Assembly: GCF_030272615.1 (NCBI RefSeq)
Contig: NC_081408.1
Span: 64,104,614 to 64,168,613, forward strand
Length of the DNA: 64,000 nt
Source of the DNA: Cryptomeria japonica
Taxonomy: Eukaryota; Streptophyta; Pinopsida; Cupressales; Cupressaceae
Direction: 5' to 3'
Shown: one piece after another, positions 35,501 through 46,910 of the stretch
How the letters are laid out: each line of letters opens with the position of its first letter
Numbering within the stretch: the stretch's first letter is position 1
The notes under the pieces: generated by a model
What the model saw: the letters and a program-made list of their open reading frames with translations, nothing else
Databases searched by the model: none
What the model was told of the DNA's origin: nothing
Translations under genes and position numbers: made by a program

Positions 35501-36190
35501 TGCAAACCCTATACCTTCACCTTCTTCAAGTGTCTTCAAGAATTGCTTTTCACTTACCAAAAGAACATTAGGACCTGCTGCCCTCTTTTCACCTTCCTCA
35601 AGGATAGACTGAATCTTGAATGTGACTCCATCTTTCTTGAATGTGTATGCATTCTTGGCTCCATCATGGATAGTTTATCTATCAAATTTCCATGGTCTTC
35701 CCAATAGAAGATGGCATGCATCCATAGGTAGGAAATCACACAACACCTTGTGCTTATACCTCTCAATGGTAAAATCCACCCATGCTTTCCCATTGACTAG
35801 GAAATGTAGGCCTTTGTTCAACCAAGTGACTCTATGAGGATTGTTGTGAGGTATCCTTTGCAATTTGAGCTTACTCACTGCCTCTTCTGACACAATGTTG
35901 TCTATAGATCCTGAATCAATGATCACTTTGCAAACTTTGTCCATAATCTTGTATTTGATCCTAAATAAGGACCTTCTTTGGCTTGGCTCTTCTCTGACTG
36001 GTTCTTTGATCAAAGTTCTCCTTATCATCAAGTTGTCACTTACCTCTGACTCTAAGGCAACCTCTGAATTCTTGCTGCTTGAAGACTCTTCTTGAAGATA
36101 GCTCACTCTTCTTTCACTACCATGTGATGATGTTCCCTTCTCTAGACACCTATATGCTGGATGACCAAGTTGGTTGCAATGGTAACACTT
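32600..36190 (-). pseudogene. Chromovirus pol: PR-RT-RNase H-integrase-chromodomain
   Basis: One frame, broken by about eight stops, runs from the zinc knuckle to the chromodomain. Visible parts are knuckle CYHCNQLGHPAYRC (about 36185-36140), protease IIDSGSIDNIVS, RT (PKKGGTWRLCSDSRAIN, FGLSNAPSTF, catalytic VVVYLDDILIFS) and RNase H ([20 protein letters not shown]). The integrase has an HHCC zinc finger ending CIVCQKAK and a DDE core. In that core the first Asp is Glu (ISMEFVVGL), the second is kept (IVSDRD) and the Glu is kept (GQTEVVNR). A chromodomain follows (AEKVLSSRIAKKTRHQTYWE, then LIKW, stop, GMDDA). The polyprotein would copy and integrate the element, but this copy cannot. Confidence 0.88.
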
Positions 36191-37212
36191 GTTGGAAAAT
36201 ATGAGGAACCTCTACCTTGGACACTAGATATCCCTCTGAAACCACAGTTGGATCCCCTTCCTCTATTGAATCCTCCTCTATTAGTGTCACTCTCTTGTTG
36301 CTCAGTGAGTTTAGACTCTCCTTGTGTTCTTTGTTTAGAGCTTCTTCCTCCAAAGCCTCCCCTATGGCCTCTATTGTCTCTTCCTCTACCCTTGCCCCTA
36401 TTGCTACTTGAGTCATGTCTTCTTTTTAGTTTTTCCTCCACATTAAGGACAAGTTGATAGGTTTGATGGATTATTTTTGGGCTCATTAGACTTATTTCTT
36501 CTTAGATGTTCTATTGTAGACCATTTAGGTACCTAGCAACCTTCAGATTCTCTTCTTCCATCGCATGAGATCTAAGACTAAGTTTGTGAAACTCCTTCAT
36601 ATAGCTACTGACATAAAGGTCTTTTTGTCTTAAGTTTTGCCTCTTCCTATGAATTTGCACTTCATAGTCATCAAGGAGATAGACTTCTTTGATTTTGAAT
36701 AACATCCCTTTCCAAGAAGAGATGGGTGCTTTGCCCATTTTCTTCCTCTCATCTTGCACAAATTTCCACCATGTGAGAGAAGCTCCTCTCATCCTTCACT
36801 TGGCTACCTTGATTGTCTAGGCTTTAGTTATTCCTTCACATTCAAAATGGTTCTCCATGACTTCTATCCATTCTAGGACCACTTTTGCCTCCATCTTACC
36901 AGTGAACAATGGCAATCCTTCTAGTGATTTACCACTCAAGGCCTTCAATGCCTTTAGGAAGGGTTCTCACTCTAGGTTAGGATCAGGTTCAAGTATTTTG
37001 TCTATCTCTGACACTTCTTTACCCTTCCCTTCTACTCCTTCTACCTTTACCAACACTTCATCTGCCTTGGTTTCTACCTCACCAAGCTTACTCTCCAATT
37101 CTAGCAACTTCTCCTTCAGGAGTCTATTCTCTTCCTCTCGATCATCCACTTTCCTTGACAACTCTACATTGGTCACCATGCTATTATCTCCTATAGATTC
37201 CACTAAGCGCAT
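36142..37212 (-). pseudogene. Chromovirus gag
   Basis: It starts near the primer site with a coiled coil (ENRLLKEKLLELESKLGEVE). The capsid core follows: SLEGLPLFTGKMEAK, VVLEWIEVMENHFECEG, GASLTWWKFVQDE and YMKEFHKLSLRS. An Arg/Gly-rich region (GKGRGRDNRGHRGGFGGR) comes last. Stops lie near 36510 and 36793, among others. A frameshift near 36190 separates it from the zinc knuckle and pol. Confidence 0.8.
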
Positions 37213-37238
37213 CTACTCACCTAGCCCAAATCTTATAA

Positions 37239-37250
37239 GCTCTGATACCA
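37239..37250 (-). promoter_or_regulatory. tRNA-iMet primer-binding site
   Basis: The minus strand reads TGGTATCAGAGC, three bases inside the 5' LTR. This sets the LTR boundary at 37254. Confidence 0.85.
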
Positions 37251-37253
37251 ATT

Positions 37254-38872
37254 TGATGGGGTTCACCTAGTTTGCTCAACACTTCACCTAGTTGGTGTTG
37301 CTCAATTCCACCAACTCAGCAGGCCTAGTTGCTCTCTAGACCTCCAAGTCCTTCTTAGTCTGTTATAAGGCTTTCTTCTTAACCATTCCAAGGTGTTTTC
37401 TTCAAGTGCTTTAGCTAGGAACCCTACCAAGTTACAATGCTTCCCATGTGCTCAATTATGGTTGCTTGGCTTCAACTTGTCAAATTGACCTCCTACTATT
37501 TTGAATTGATGCAAAGATGTGGAGGTGTCTTATAACATGTTTTGAATGCCTTTAGGATCCATTTGAGGTTTGTAATCATTAGTTTTCTTACCGATTTCAA
37601 TATTTTGCCTAGAAAAGAGCTACAAGGAAATTAGCCCTATTAGGCCTCCAAAATCCAATTTTCTAGGGCTTGAGTGAAAACGGTCCAAAAGACCCCCTAG
37701 AAAGTTTGAATTTTATTCAATTTTTCACCTAACCCCAAGCGATTTTTGTGGTTTTGGCTCCTTACTCCACCATACAATATGCTAACCCCAAAATGAGGGT
37801 TTTGAAGAGTTTCTAGGCCTTCTAGCTAGTAGTGACTGGTCAAGTTGGGGTTTGTGCATTAAATCACCTTGTCAAGGGTTCTCCTTGCATTTTAAACTCT
37901 TTCCCAACTTCATGGACCCCTCTAAAAGCTTAGATGGTGGTTTGGCATTCACCCTTGCACTCAACACTTCAATTTTACCTTATTTCCTCTAGTCGGGTTG
38001 CTCCTGGACTCACTTAGAACAAGGTGACAGTCATATTGAAACTCATCTCTAGTAGTTTTCCCTTCCTATATACACTATACAATTAATTTCCCTTCATGTC
38101 CCAATAGGCTATGATGGTAGCACGTGTGGAATTCATGGGGCAACGATTTTACATAAAACTGCTATATAGAAGCCAAAACTAGCTGTTTACAAACCAACGC
38201 AAGAAAATACCAAAGTAAACTATCTACAAAGATTGAAATGGAACCAAAAATACTATAACACACTAGAAAAACTCAATCAATTTCTAGATCAATGGATTCA
38301 ATCCATTTTCAATCAGAAAATGAGTAAAATCAAGCCAGAATGTTACCAACTAGTCTGAAAATGAGTAGTTTTAGATTGTTGAACTTACAAAACACATTCT
38401 CCAACCTTGGTAGCCATGAAAGAGAGGGTACTTATAGCTTTTACCATGTGTGGATTCATCCTAGGGAATTGTTCAATCCCTAACTCCATTGCTAACCAAT
38501 TTAGGACAAAAGTTGTCATGATGATTTTTTGCAATTTTGCACTTTTTCACTTTTTGGTCTTCCCAACCTATGAGACCTATTCTAAGTCATCACACATGAA
38601 TTTTAAAAAATTTATAAGACTAATTTAACCCTCCCTAATGCCTATACCAATTTTTGACACTTTTGACCATCAAGAAGGTCAACTACCTACTCAAACCCAC
38701 TATTTACACAAAAATGCAAATTACCTAAGAATGAACTCAACCTAGGCCTACATTGACTCAAAACACTAACTCTTGGACCCTCCTGGAGTCCTTATTAAAT
38801 AATGACTTGGATAGGGTCAGTACAAGCCAAAATTGAGAAAACTAGATAGCCTAAGTCCTAGGTGCTCCTGCA
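37254..38872 (-). repeat. 5' LTR of the chromovirus (1,619 bp)
   Basis: On the plus strand it runs from TGATGGGG to GTGCTCCTGCA. Its identity rests on the PBS at one end and on the 60-bp match to the 3' remnant at the other. Confidence 0.8.
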
Positions 38873-38974
38873 CTAGTCCTACAATTTCAACTAAAAATAT
38901 GCTAATCCATCTAACAAATCTATTTCCAAATCAATTCTGCAAGAATGTAAAGAGAGTTTTTGGACTCAAACCAA

Positions 38975-41350
38975 AATAAATGGTTTTTGGACTATGAGGA
39001 AGAATCTCGGTGAACCAAAGACCAGTGCAGAATTTGAGACCATCGATGAGGATGGAGAGTTTAGCAAATTGTAGAATATGGAGCATCCCATAGCACCATA
39101 TGATAGGAGTGAAGATGATGATGAGTATGAGGTTGAGCCCACTCCAACAACTACTACAGTCCCTAAAATATTAGGTGGAGTCAATGAGTCCATGAAAGAA
39201 AAATATACCAAAGGGGCAAGCATTGTGGAAAAAATGGGTTTTGAAGGTGGTGGTCTAGGTCCTAGAGGAGAGGGCATTTGGTATCCACTTCAGGTACAAC
39301 TTCCATCAGAGTCAAAATCAAAAGCTCCTGTTAAACCAGTCATTGGACTTGATTCTTCTGATTCATCACGGATAGGTACTACTCATTACCCTCAGGGTCC
39401 AAATACATTTGTTTCAGGTTCAAATCCACAACCACCACCACATCATGGTATTCCCATTGGTGGTAAATCAAGTGCCACTGCCACAGGTGGGGAATCTGGG
39501 GATAGTATTCCCATTATTGTTTAGTCAAGTGTCACTGTGATTGGTGGGGTTGGCATGGGTACTACTGATACTACTTGTCTTGATGTTGGACAAGGGCTAC
39601 AACAAAATATCTCTCACAAGAGGCCACTAGTGGTAGATATTCATACTATTCAGAATCCCATATCAAGTGCCACTAACACTATAAAATAATCATTTGCAGC
39701 TTCAAATCACACACCTAAAAAGATAATGAAAACTACACATGAAAGTGTTAGTGGGAGTGGGATAGGATCATGAATTGTTGTTGGTAATCCTAGTCAAGCA
39801 TTAGTTAAAACCATAGGAATAAGTGGAACTGGAGCCTCTGTTATTCCTATGTCACCTTTCAAGCATTCAGTTGCCTCAGCAAGCCTAGATTTTCAATTTC
39901 GTGATTACTATGAAAAAAATGAACACACAACAAAAGAAAATAAAGAAAAAAAGAAATCATTTCATAGGGTTTCCTTGACTGAAGTTTTAGATGAACAACT
40001 TGCAAGGAACAAGGTATTTCCAACATATGACCCACAAAAAGATATGATGGAGTTCATGGTTGTTATGCCCCCGGCCCCAACTAAAGATAAAAATCCACCA
40101 CACAGTCAGATAGATCCCTCTGAATTTCAAGTTATCACCCTCCAAATGGATTATTCCAAAGTACATAATGTGGAAAAAATTAGTGTGTCAAAAAGGACTG
40201 GCGAAATGGTCTACACTTCACTGCTAAAGTTGGAGAGAGAAAAAAATAAACAACAGAAACAAATAGAAAAGTTATAGGCAGACTTGGCAAATGAAAAATC
40301 AAGGAGGAAAGCAGTAGATAACAAGTGAAATGATTTACAGAAAATGATAAAAAATTTGGAGTTTGTAGTAGAAATTGTAGAGCAGGAGAAGATGGATGCA
40401 AAATTGAAGGACCTGAGAGAAAAACTGGCTAAAAGCAGTAAAAAAATTCATGAGGAAAGAGCCAGTTTTCAAAAATTATACAAAATTTATGAGTCTACTA
40501 CTACCGAAATAAGAAAAATATAGGACCTATTGGATCGTGGGAAGGAAAAAGAAAAACATTTGCAAGAGGAAGTAGAGGAAGAAAGAAAAAAATATGCACA
40601 AATGAAAGAAGACCTGCACAATGCAAATGATAAAATAAAAACTTTGTAGGATAGATTGAAAGATAATATAAAAAATACAACAAAGTATATACAATAAAAC
40701 ATTTGGTGGCAAATAATGCAGAGGAGTGACAAGTTGTGTGAATGGTTTGAATTGAATGAAAGTCTGAGAGTAATTTATATGAAAATCAAAGGGCACTTTG
40801 AGAAGAGCATGAATGTTTACTCAAAAGAGGATATTGCAACAATGATTCTGCAAGTAGTCTACAGTACCACTGATAGCTACTTGGCATCTACGGGAATTAA
40901 GAGCCGCATTGATGCCACAATTAGGACATCATCTATCATTCAAAAATGCCAGAAACTAAGGGAAACATCAGAAGTTATGGGAAAATATGGAAAAAAGATA
41001 TTGAAGTTGGAAGAAAAGAAAAATAATTTGATTAAACTTGGTTTGCCTAAGACCGTTGACCCATCAAATAAATCCATTGGAAAAGAAGCTTACAAAAAAA
41101 AGGATGGAGATAAAAAAGAAGACTAATTTAAACTTGCTTCCTAAGGACACAACTCCCCAAAGCTTTCTGGAATTCATCCAACCATTTACAACTCTAAATT
41201 CGGTATTGGATGAAACAGTGATGTCAGGTCAATCTTCTAAATATGGAATGTTGAAAAAGATGCAGTTGACTTTCCATAGTTTATAGAATATTGACCTTCC
41301 ATCAGACGAAGAGTGGAGGACCCTACAAAAACTGGCATAGAAATATTAAG
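38975..41350 (+). pseudogene. G-patch and coiled-coil ORF, broken
   Basis: One ancestral frame of about 790 codons, beginning MRKNLGEPKTSAEFETIDED. It has an acidic segment (SEDDDEYEVEPTP) and a G-patch-like motif (ASIVEKMGFEGGGLGPRGEG, about 39215-39270). A Ser/Gly/Thr-rich region follows, then a conserved-looking block around 39850-40270, then a long Lys/Glu coiled coil. Near 41100 the frame shifts in an A-run and continues to about 41350. About twelve in-frame stops occur, mostly TAG where Gln is expected. G-patch domains bind RNA or activate DEAH helicases, and some retroelements carry them. I do not know this combination. It lies convergent to the hAT transposase inside the hAT ends. Confidence 0.6.
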
Positions 41351-41741
41351 AATCATAGTATGTATTGCACAATTTTCTTCTTTTACTCTTAATTTCAAGT
41401 TTTTATGTTATTTTTTGTTTGGAATTTGGCATTGTTTGAAATAGATTTGTTTTGTGAATAGGAAAAAAACAACACTTGCTATTGCTAATTTGCTAATCCA
41501 GCCTATGAATCTATGATGCACAGTGCAAAACTTCAGCCTGTAAATTTGTATTCTCAAATTCTCCCTTGCTTTAACATTTATGCATTTCTCTATTTCTGAT
41601 TACTAGGTTTTTGGTTACCGTCATGTCATCCATACCTCCATATTCAATTAAATTTCTCTTTACTAGTTGAAATAAATTTTACGTTGTCACACTCTCCTTC
41701 ATTTTAGCAACAGATAGTAGATGAGGTTGGCGGGTATGATT
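41351..41741. other. Spacer between convergent ORFs
   Basis: AT-rich, no gene seen. It separates the G-patch ORF from the truncated transposase. Confidence 0.5.
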
Positions 41742-42758
41742 CTATACAATATAAACATGCATGCATACCCATGAAGTATTTTCTACTGTCATAACTTCGT
41801 CTAAAGAAAATGCAATAAAGTTTGACTCTCTTATTTTTTCCTTGACATCTTCTTTTTCAACCTTAGCAAGACAACTTGCCCATTCCCATCCACTGTTTAC
41901 TAACCAGTATCTATTGGGATAGTTAGGAACTTTCAAACAGTGTAATAAACCACTAATTGATGGGAAATCTGTCATAGCATGCCCTCTACTCAAAATATAA
42001 AAAGCAACGCTTAACTGAATAGCTTTTCCCAGTTGTTCTATTTGCATTGCTTTTCCAAAACTAGCTTCAATAGAACCTTTAACTTCAATAGGCTTTGTCT
42101 GTATTTTCTCATGAAAATAATACTCTTCAGCATTCCTCACATGCTTACATTCCTCCTTTGTTTTCCATCTTATCACTGATTTTTCAACCCCGTCTATCAT
42201 TTGTTTTTCATAAACTTTACCCATATGCTTTTCTATGGTGTCAAATTTTAGCTGCAACCTAATTTTCTTGTTATGTTTCCAAGTGCAAATCTTACACGTG
42301 CATTCTATTGGAGGCTCGCCTTCAATTGGATTCTCCACTAGTTCAAGGAATGGATACTTTGATGCCCAATTAATTTGAAAATTCCTCACTGACATATCCC
42401 ACTCCCGATCCTTTTTTGATTGTTGTTCACCCTTTTTTGATATGGCTTTTCTTTTCCCCTCCCGTGCATTATCATCAATGGAATTATCACCCAAGTTGAT
42501 TATATCATTTCGGCTAACTTGGGCATCTACCATATAATCTTCTTCAAGATCATCCTGATCTAAGATATGAGGTTCCCCGCCGTCTTCAACATGCAGTGTA
42601 GGTAGCGAATTTTGTACTTGTACTTGTGATGATGTACCTTCCTGATTTTCACTACAATCTTTTCCAATGCCAAAGTATGAAGACAATGTTCTACTTTTTG
42701 TTGGCCTCTCATGGCCTTCCCCACATTCAGGTTTCCTACCCCTCTTCCTATTCAACAT
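41742..42758 (-). pseudogene. hAT-like transposase, N-terminal part
   Basis: An uninterrupted ORF of about 338 codons from MLNRKRGRKPE (42758; the frame is open further upstream). An acidic, low-complexity N-terminus is followed by a zinc-finger-like region (CTCKICTWKHNKKIR, FDTIEKHMGKVYEK) as in plant hAT relatives of the ZNF862/KIAA1586 type. The start of the catalytic domain follows, with FPSISGLLHCLKVPNYPN, WEWASCLAKVEK and IAFSLDEVMTVENTSWVCMH. It ends just after HVYIV, so the remainder of the RNase H-like core and the C-terminal dimerisation domain are missing. The open frame suggests it decayed later than its neighbours. Confidence 0.65.
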
Positions 42759-42829
42759 CTCCAACGAAATAAAGGCTGCCAAAAAAATATCAATTTGTTG
42801 AAGAAGCAACAATAGACTATAATGTATAA

Positions 42830-43687
42830 TATATGTTTCATTGGTCCTACGACCTACAATCTAGATGTCTGAGGTCTGAATGTCCCTCCTGAGTCTTGAC
42901 TACTTGGCACTGATGGGTCTCCACTGAATAAAACTGAAAACAATACAAACAAATATAGATAAATTTAGAATAATATTATAACACTTCAAAAATATAATCG
43001 CTCACCTTTAGGTCACTAGCAGTTGCCAATGCAGTCAACAACAATGATTTTCCTTGGTCTGAAACTTCGCTATTGATCAAAATTTAGAGCCTAGAACCCA
43101 CCAAATTGTGTTGAGATAGATCTGAGCTTTGCATGTATTTATACCAATCCTTATATGGTGAATTCCGTGGGAATTTTATATGGTATACAAATATTTGGTG
43201 AATCTCGCGTAACTATAACATGACTTATGTAATTTTTGAGGTGATTATAGGTCATCCAAATACGACTTATGTAATTTTTGAGGCGATTATAGGTCGTCCA
43301 AATAATTGGCAAATACAATATATTTGGCAAAAGTTGGGGTGAATGGAGACACGCATTGGAAAAATGTCGGGCAAATTGGGTCCTCCTAGCTAACAAATCT
43401 TTGCATGCCTATAGGCAAATTATGATTGTCTATTAACGCAACCTTGGAGAATGTAGGCAAAAAAATTAAATTTATCGTGTGTCCATCGTATATTGTATTG
43501 GCGAAATCATCGCATAGAAACATTTAATTGCATAAAACATATGGTGATCGGGCCGTGACTTTGACGGAAATTGATAATGTTCTGGCGACATGGCCACCCC
43601 CAGTCGGTACAAAATATTCACCATTTCCGACATGGCCGACGTGAAAAATTCGCCATTGGTGAATATTTACCACTAAAGTAATCTTTG
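42830..43687. repeat. Right subterminal region of the hAT element
   Basis: No gene is seen. It has repeated TTGGCAAA, GGCGAAATC, TGGCGACATGG and TTCGCCATTGGTGAATATT motifs that mirror the left end. A 40-bp tandem duplication lies at about 43222-43303 (units containing ACTTATGTAATTTTTGAGG). Confidence 0.6.
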
Positions 43688-44511
43688 CTTCCTATTGAGG
43701 TTGGTAATAAGTGCTTAGATGTCATCTTTGCTATTATTCCTATATTAGACCAATTTCATGTGAAGTTGGGACATCCTTGTTTCTCTTCCATTAAAGCTAT
43801 CCTTTCTACAATTAACAAATATTTAAAATTCCCTCATAATGGCACTATTATCACAATTAATCATAGCCTTTACCAATCCACAAAAAATCATAGGAAATTA
43901 AAGTTTTTCATTAAACTTTTGGCCTAAACAACTTGAGCCCTTAGAGCCTCGAAACGACATCCTTTTCTTATCTTACAAAAAATGGAAAAATGAAATGATA
44001 TTGGCCTTGAGTAAACCTATAGACCCTACACCCATGGATATTTTTCTTCCTCATTTTGGACCTGGTCTTCTTCCTACTCCTTTTATTCCTCATATATATG
44101 TCGCAATCCCACCTCCTATGTCCTATTAAAAAAATTCTTGGCATCATGTATCTCTCAACCTATTGGAGTTTCTTCTGTTCTTCCCCTGATAAGGGAAGAA
44201 AAATAATCTATGTCAATTGGTTCTGAACCTTCACAAGTCTCGACTAAAACTAAAAGGAACTATTGTGTGAGAGAATGCTGACAAAGACATCATGCCAAGG
44301 CTTGTGAGCTTTCTACCCAAACCCTTTCCCCCCTGAAGACACCAAATGTTGACTTGGTCTCATTTTTCTAGTCTTCACCTAACCCTAGGGAGGAATTTCA
44401 ACTCAAGTCACCTAAATTAAAAATGCTCAAGAAAAATGATGGTTCAACTTATTTTCCTGTTAAAGATACTATTATGAAATTACTTTAGATGATTTAATGG
44501 ATGATGATAAT
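43688..44511 (+). pseudogene. Tat protease region, continuation after the hAT insert
   Basis: It resumes the frame that stops at 27767: IEVGNKCLDVIFAIIP, then FHVKLGHPCFSSIKAIL, LKFPHNGTIITINHSLYQS. A degraded downstream linker follows with stops. It ends where the LTR at 44512 begins. Confidence 0.7.
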
Positions 44512-44945
44512 TGTTGGTGTAATTATTTATTCTTATAGGACATAATTACACTTTACTTAAGTTGACTTAGGATAATGCATCTCATCTTAGTTTGGATATG
44601 AGACACTTAGGGAAGTGTGCACATAGGGATGATGCTTGTAGGAGAAATTCCACCTTTTGTGGTCTTATCTTGTTGTTACATTCCATATTTGATGGGTGAT
44701 CTACCTCTTGTGAAATATTTTATTATTTCTCCTACCTACCCTTGTTTCTCATTGAACCACATGTCATGTTTGTGTGCTCACATATCCATATGGCCTTGCC
44801 TATATAAGCAGGCTCATCTTCTTTGTATTGGTTAATCTAGTTGATCAAATTTGCATATTGATGAGAATACAGTTTGTTCTTGTCAAACTATTATCTCTCT
44901 TATTTGGGCTTTTCATTGTGCCCTTGATCTTGGAAAATTCTTACA
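44512..44945 (+). repeat. 5' LTR (434 bp) of a further retroelement
   Basis: It starts TGTTGGTGTAATTATT and ends AAAATTCTTACA, with a TATA box (CCTATATAAGCAGG, about 44806). A perfect iMet primer site follows directly. It truncates the Tat fragment to the left. No partner LTR was found in the window. Confidence 0.75.
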
Positions 44946-44959
44946 TGGTATCAGAGCCA
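44946..44959 (+). promoter_or_regulatory. tRNA-iMet primer-binding site
   Basis: TGGTATCAGAGCCA immediately after the LTR end. It shows that the element reads on the plus strand. Confidence 0.85.
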
Positions 44960-46200
44960 TTGGGGCTTCATTGATTAATTTGTTGGGAGACATTTTGGAA
45001 GGCTTCACTTTTGGATCTGAGGAGTTGTGCATTTTGGAGGCCTCGTACAGTGTTCTCAACCTCACCATTGCATCTGGGAAGTCATTTCCATAAAAATTGA
45101 GTATAAATTGGCCTATATTTGGTGAAACTGCATTTTGGGGTATCGAAGTAATTATTTCCCAATTCGGGTTGTAGGATCTTTTAAAAAAAATTAAAAAATT
45201 GTATTTTTTGTGAAAATATTTTAATTTCAGTATTTTTTAAATATTTCGCAAAAAATTCTTTTATTGCAAAAGTTTTTTTTAAATCAAAAATCAAAAAACA
45301 AAATATTTTAATTTCGAGGGTGGGGGGGGGGGGGTACGTTGACCCCACCCCTGATACTGCCCTATCTATAGACTTGTAGGCATCATACCTAGCAACCCTA
45401 CCAGCTAGGTGCCACCGTACCATCGGTCGAATCATACTTTTCCGGCTGCACATACTCTAGGCCGTCGTTGTAGCTTACTGATTGCTCTACCAAACCTTCT
45501 TGCCTAGGATTTGCTCGTTGTCTGCCCTACTACCTCCTCTCCGGCCACCCCAGCTTCGCCCGGCCTCCGCAACCCTCTTTTCCAGCAGCTCCACCGTCTG
45601 CCAGTCCTTCTACTACCCAACATCGTGGGCTTCATCACTGCCACATGAGCTCCCACGTGGCACCACATCATCTCTCACACAGACACCTCAAAGGCTTCCA
45701 TGTGGCACCACATCAGCCGCTACGCAGATCCAACTCCACACGCCACGCCTGCACTGCAGTAGTGCCATATAAGCGGTACGGTCTGCACAGTTAGAAAACA
45801 CCTCATCACCATGTCATATGTATGGTGATCCTTATCAGTTTCCATGTCAATCTGCCACATCACCTGGACGGATGCCTAGTCAGCCTACCACATCACCTGT
45901 ACAGATGCCCACTCAGCACGTCCATATGATCAGCAAAAGGGGTGCAATGGTCTGGTGATGTCCATACAACTGTTAAATTTAATATAGCAAATTACTGACA
46001 TTAGCACTGCATCAACACTTTTAAAAAAATTTAGACCCCCTCTCCATTTGAGTTTTTGAATTTGCAGTCCAACTTTGAAAGCTCATAACTTGGTCATTTT
46101 GAAGCCTTTTCCAGTGCATTTTCTTCTTAGTTGGGTTAAGTTTTCATGCTCTCTGCAGTGTTGTGGTTATTTTCTGATTTTGGTCAATAGATTTTTCAGA
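44960..46200 (+). other. Leader with a GC-rich segment
   Basis: No recognisable gag. It holds a run of 13 G (45322-45334) and a markedly GC-rich stretch (about 45340-45960) with repeated GTGGCACCACATCA and GCCACATCACCTG motifs. The segment GAAAGCTCATAACTTGGTC resembles retroelement leaders. It is probably the 5' internal part of the element whose LTR is at 44512-44945. The boundary with the next element is not clear. Confidence 0.4.
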
Positions 46201-46910
46201 ATTTTTAGTTTATCACAACTATACCTATAGACACATAAAAATTTCCATTAATTTGTCCTCATTTAATTTCAAATTTCTCCGAACATCGAGCGAATCCTTA
46301 TTATTACACTATTATTTCTCCATAATTCATTATTCATAATTTCCAACTTTCATTATACTATTATAAATATATCATCATTTATCTATTAAATTTATTAAAT
46401 TAAACATTATATCACATTCATTTATATGCCTTCATGCATTCACCTTATATGCATTTCTCTATTTATTTAATAAAACCGTTTAATATCCCCTCCTACCACT
46501 TACCATTTCCCATTTACCACTCATCTTCTCTATACCACTTAGCTTGCATTATCCCATATTTATCCCACAACATGAACTCGCCCAGAGAAAATCTATTTAA
46601 ACAAGGCCCCCTCTCTTATTTGGGCATCTCATCTTTATGCGCCAAACTTATGTCAGTTTGCATTCTTCATCATCTTTACATTTAGTTTTTTTTAGCTTCC
46701 TTTGCAATAATCATCTTGAATCTCCAAAAAACCATAGCTTATTGTGTGTGCTTCCGAGAGCAATATTATCTACATAAGATCTTGGTTTAAGGAGTGCAAT
46801 GGAGTAGATTGTGTGACATGCATGTGTGTTTTTAGTTTAGATTTTAATTTGCATGTGTGTTTTTGACAGGAAAAACTTCATTGTTGAATGCTAGAAGTCC
46901 TCCATCTACA
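46200..46910 (+). repeat. 5' LTR (part) of a plus-strand Tat element
   Basis: The right boundary is well placed by the primer-site-like ATTGGCATGCCCAGTGGGAC at 46911. The LTR ends CATCTACA and contains a TATA-like CTATTTAAAC (46586). The left boundary is not determined; 46200 is a placeholder. Confidence 0.5.

Larger units (their letters stand above)
32511..38872 (-). mobile_element. Ty3/Gypsy chromovirus with truncated 3' LTR
   Basis: Minus-strand element. The 5' LTR is 37254-38872 (1,619 bp). Next to it is TGGTATCAGAGC (37250-37239), a tRNA-iMet primer site. Internal order is gag, protease, RT, RNase H, integrase, chromodomain, then a PPT (TTTGGGAGAATTG) at about 32571-32583. Only the first 60 bp of the 3' LTR survive (32511-32570); they match 38813-38872. 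The chromodomain and domain order place it among chromoviruses. All ORFs carry stops, so it is defective. Confidence 0.88.
27768..43687 (-). mobile_element. hAT-like DNA transposon, 15.9 kb with nested insertions
   Basis: The left end reads CAGGGATAACTTTAAG and the right end, on the minus strand, reads CAAAGATTACTTTAGT. These are short imperfect terminal inverted repeats sharing GAT-ACTTTA. Both ends are flanked by a near-identical 8-bp duplication. Removing the insert restores continuity of the Tat protease-region frame (IILP then IEVGNKCLDVIFAI). The right part encodes a hAT-like transposase N-terminus on the minus strand. Inside are a G-patch ORF, a 265-bp tandem repeat, an inverted Tat fragment and a chromovirus. 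Much of the length is therefore later insertion, and the element is now defective. Confidence 0.72.

Noticed and set aside
45322-45334. G-quadruplex or regulatory element at the 13-G run
   Set aside because: A simple homopolymer run, prone to sequencing error, without further G-tracts at regular spacing.
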